Positions 60,367 to 64,000 of a DNA stretch of 64,000 bases are shown here, in pieces. Made by a program: the position numbers and the translations under genes. The stretch covers positions 8,618,001 to 8,682,000 of the forward strand of contig OU342635.1 of the NCBI GenBank assembly GCA_910589415.1, written 5' to 3'. Under the pieces are notes generated by a model, which made no database searches, was not told where the DNA came from, and saw nothing but the letters and a program-made list of their open reading frames with translations. This DNA comes from Malachius bipustulatus. Its lineage: Eukaryota; Arthropoda; Insecta; Coleoptera; Melyridae. Numbering within the stretch: position 1 is the stretch's first letter; every line of letters begins with the position of its first letter.

Positions 60367-61539
60367 TATAATAAAATTAATACTGGAGAGCAGCTCATTA
60401 ATTTACTTCTTGAGAGATGGTAATAATTAAAAAAAAAGGTGAAGTATCAAATTTACTGGTTTTTGGTTTTTCAATTAATAAACAAGTTTCAAAGAATGAG
60501 AAATGGTAAAATTGATAAGATTACAGTTTGCATGATGAAAAGTTGCACATATTTTTATACATCACATCTCAATTTCTTAGAATTGTTAACTCAAAATTCA
60601 ATTATGACTGACTCAATTATTGATCAATTTTTTGGTTTCGTTTCAGGATTAATTGTGCCTACAAAACTTAACAATAAATGTATTTTGTATCTCTCATATA
60701 AACGAGAATAGACCCACAAAAACGTTCTAGATTTCTATATAGATCTAGGTATAGGAATGTTTCCTTATAATAATAGGTCACGGGGTATCAGGTATCCAGA
60801 TTCTTTAATGACCCTTGAAGAAGCCGACTTCCTTTCACCCTCGTTTACCCTCCAAAGAACAGTTAGATTCTAATAAAGCAGAAGGGCCAAACCTTAATCC
60901 GTCTATCATAGCCGTAACTTTATAATGATAATAAAGGGTTTATACCATAAGTCAGACTTAGCGGACAAGAGGTTTTCTTCCTCAAATTATTTATATATCT
61001 GCGCCCATGTCTTGTTTCTTGTTTATTAATAAAGGGTTGAATCTTGAAGAGTGTAAAATGAATTTATTATATTTTTTATCGTATTCAGGTCCAACAACAG
61101 GTGCTACAGAACAGAAGATTCTGAGAAAATTATGAAACATCCTGAACATATGGTGAGAGATTTGGATTTTACCTACTAGAGGGGTTCACGTTCACCTACT
61201 TTCGTTGTTATTTTATAGTGAAATCAATCAAGTTTTTTGACCTTGAAGGTAGAGGGAATGATTTAATGATTACTTCCTGAGTCTATGGGAATAAAAAATA
61301 CTATGATTTAAAGAAACTGTTTTTCTAGTCTATACTATTATTATTTTATATTCTTTATTGTTTATATTAGTTATAGTTATATTAAATTTATACATAGTTT
61401 ATTAATATATTCTACGTATAATTAATTTTTTAGACAGCCGTCAAAAAATGTGGACATTTTTGTATCAATATGCGAATGAAAAATGGTACATTATTAATGT
61501 ATACTCGGCAGCGTGCACGAAGTATTTCGCGACCTAGAG
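60367..61539. other. AT-rich non-coding spacer
   Basis: A 90-codon + strand frame (60439-60711) has no recognisable motif and AT-driven composition. Nothing else was identified. Confidence 0.5.
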
Positions 61540-63990
61540 CGACAATTGGTTAGTTTTTCAAGATCAGTCATCGTTTAGGAAATATTTCCAAAAATTAAAA
61601 ACTATAAGGCTGCTAGAAATAATATATTGTTTTTTAACCGGACATTCAAAATCAAACGCCATGGATAAAATCGTATTTTAAGCAGAAAATAAAGAATAAC
61701 TTTTTTCAAGATAAGGCCTCGTTTAAGCAATATTTCCAAAAATGTAAAACAAAGGCTGCTAAAAAATAAATATTTTTTTAGTAGTTGGACAGTCAAAATC
61801 AAACGCCATGTATAGAATCGTATTCTAAGCATAAAAGAGAGAATAACGTTTTTCAAGATCAGGTCTCCGTTTAGAAGATATTTTCAAAAATGTAAAACTA
61901 AGGCTGCTAAAAAAATATTTATGTAACTGGACAGCCAAATTCGCACATCATGTAAAAAATCATATTTTAATCATGAAAGAGAGAATACTTTTTTTCAAGA
62001 TGAGGCCTCGTTTAAGAAATATATTCAAAAATGTAAAGCTAAGGCTGCTAAAAATATATATTTTTTAGTAACTGGACAGTAAAAATCAAACGCCGTGTAT
62101 AAAATCGTATTTTAAGCATAAAAGAGAGAATAACTTTTTTCAAGATCAGGCTTCCGTTTAGAAGATATTTTCAAAAATGTAAAACTAAGGCTGCTAAAAA
62201 AATATTTATGTAACTGGACAGCCAAATTCGCACATCATGTAAAAAATCATATTTTAATCATGAAAGAGAGAATACTTTTTTTCAAGATGAGGCCTCGTTT
62301 AAGAAATATTTTCAAAAATGTAAAACTAAGGCTGCTAAAAATATATATTTTTTAGTAACTGGACAGTAAAAATCAAACGCCATATGGATAAAATCGTATT
62401 TTAAGCAGAAAATAAAGAATAACTTTTTTCAAGATAAGGCCTCGTTTAGGCAATATTTCCAAAAATGTAAAACAAAGGCTGCTAAAAAATAAATATTTTT
62501 TTAGTAATTGGACAGTCAAAATCAAACGCCATGTATAAAATCGTATTTTAAGCATAAAAGAGAGAATAACGTTTTTCAATATCAGGCCTCGTTTAGAAAA
62601 TATTTCCAAAAATGTAAAACTAAGGCTGCTAAAAAAATATCTTTTTTAGTAACTGGACAGCCAAAATCGAAAGTCATGTATAAAATCGTATTTTAAGCAT
62701 AAAAGAGAGAATAACTTTTTTTAAGATCAGGCCTCGTTTAGGCAATATTTCCAAAAATGTAAATAAAGGCTGCTAAAAAATAAATATTTTTTTAGCAATT
62801 GGACAGTCAAATCAAACGCCATGTACAAAATCGTATTTTAAGCATAAAAGAGAGAATAACGTTTTTCAAGATCAGGCCTCGTTTAGGCAATATTTCCAAA
62901 AATGTAAAACAAAGGCTGCTAAAAAATAAATATTTTTTTAGTAGTTGGACAGTCAAAATCAAACGCCATGTATAGAATCGTATTCTAAGCATAAAAGAGA
63001 GAATAACTTTTTTCAAGATCAGGCCTCCGTTTAGAAGATATTTTCAAAAATGTAAAACTAAGGCTGCTAAAAAAATATTTATATAGCTGGACTGCCAAAA
63101 TCGAACATCATGTAAAAAATCATATTTTAATCATGAAAGAGAGAATACTTTTTTTCAAGATGAGGCCTCGTTTAAGAAATATTTTCAAAAATGTAAAACT
63201 AAGGCTGCTAAAAATATATATTTTTTAGTAACTGGACAGTAAAAATCAAACGCCGTGTATAAAATCGTATTTTAAGCATAAAAGAGAGAATAACGTTTTT
63301 CAAGATTAGGCCTTGTTTAGGAAATATTTCCCAAAATATAAAACGAAGGACATGTTGTGAAAATTATATTATTTAGTAGATAACTGGATCGTCAAAATCG
63401 AGAGTCATGTGCAAAATCGCATGTTAAACATTTAAGAGGAAACAAGTTTTTTTCATATCGGATTTCATTTAAAAAATATTTCCATTTAATGTTTATATTC
63501 AAACTGTATTAAGAATAGTTTTACTGCTACCTATAATACGTAAAATATAAAATTTTTGAGAATATTTCCTAAACCTGGCCTGATCTTGAAGAAAGTTCTC
63601 TTCTTTATGCTGAAAATTGGATTTTACACACGGCTTTAGATTTGGGCTGCCCAGTTACCAAAAATACACATTTTTTTACACACAGCCTTAGTTTGTCATT
63701 TTTGTAAATGGTTCCTAAACGAGGCCTTATCTTGAAAAAAGCTATTCTCTCTTTAATGCTTAAAATGCACTTTTATACATGACACTCGATTTTATCTGCA
63801 GAGTTACTAAAAAAATATCTTTTTCACATCATAGCCTTTATTCTTACATTTTTGGAAATATTTCCTAAACGAAGCCTGATTAAAAAAAGTGTTTCTCCTT
63901 TTAAGCTTAAGAGACGATTTTATACATGGAGTTCGATTTTGGCTGTCCAGTTACCAAACACTTTGTATACCTACGTTAAACAGATAAGTG
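61540..63990. repeat. ~145-bp tandem repeat array with inverted right flank
   Basis: AAGGCTGCTAAAAA recurs at about 61605, 61750, 61903, 62040, 62188, 62327, 62475, 62622, 62766, 62915, 63060 and 63205, a period of about 145-147. Each unit also has TTTTTCAAGATCAGGCCTCG, AATATTTCCAAAAATGTAAA, and an ACTGGACAG...ATCGTATTTTAAGCAT block. Variant types (for example the CGCACATCATG type at about 61940, 62230 and 63105) recur in an order suggesting a higher-order pattern. From about 63540 units read in opposite orientation (CCTAAACGAGGCCTTATC). The array may continue past the window. Confidence 0.9.
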
Positions 63991-64000
63991 TTTGTTTTCC

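Overview
The window is non-coding, repeat-rich eukaryotic DNA, most likely from an insect. It is AT-rich, has no operon-like gene packing, and no intact host gene could be recognised. What can be identified is mobile DNA: R1-, LOA- and CR1/Jockey-like non-LTR retrotransposons, Ty3/gypsy-type LTR elements, hAT-like, Harbinger-like and foldback DNA elements, a possible tRNA-derived SINE, and several unrelated tandem repeat families. The order and species cannot be settled from the sequence. It may be an intergenic region or a large intron.

Layout from left to right. 1-4264: no recognisable gene. 4265-6808: a stack of nested palindromic elements, with a hAT-like element that has a perfect 8-bp target duplication and itself contains a 1.2-kb near-perfect hairpin. 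7569-8111: a degraded foldback element. 10372-14650: a tandem satellite of ~181-bp monomers containing a duplicated 7-monomer (1268-bp) higher-order block. 16540-17720: a decayed R1-type reverse transcriptase on the + strand. 18023-18255: a possible SINE. 20613-21507 and 29539-30442: two solo LTRs of one family in opposite orientation. Between them, on the - strand, lie one decayed R1-type RT (21700-22630) and a second decayed R1/LOA-type element (RT 28080-29490, RNase H and C-terminus 24690-25877). The second is split by a 2.2-kb terminal-inverted-repeat element (25878-28079) that carries a broken gene with a CXC (Tesmin/TSO1-like) cysteine cluster. 32880-34390 and 49130-51150: two loci of one ~300-bp repeat family. 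39362-41860: a young 2.5-kb LTR retrotransposon with identical 170-bp LTRs that keeps gag and protease but has lost nearly all of pol. 43780-45650, 51810-52070 and 54540-55806: old degenerate arrays. 55807-59961: a fairly recent non-LTR retrotransposon on the - strand. 59962-60366: a MITE-like palindrome. 61540-63990: a ~145-bp tandem array.

The most interesting signals are translational and replicative control in the two youngest retrotransposons. In the non-LTR element, ORF1 and ORF2 are in one frame separated by a single TAG in the context TAG-CAA-TCA, which fits the leaky UAG-CAR-YYA readthrough consensus. No in-frame ATG lies between that stop and the endonuclease domain. In the LTR element, gag ends at a TTTAAAC slippery heptamer abutting its stop codon and the protease lies in the -1 frame. 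The first 13 nt after its 5' LTR, where the primer binding site should be, are perfectly complementary to a 13-mer inside the LTR, which suggests Tf1-like self-priming.
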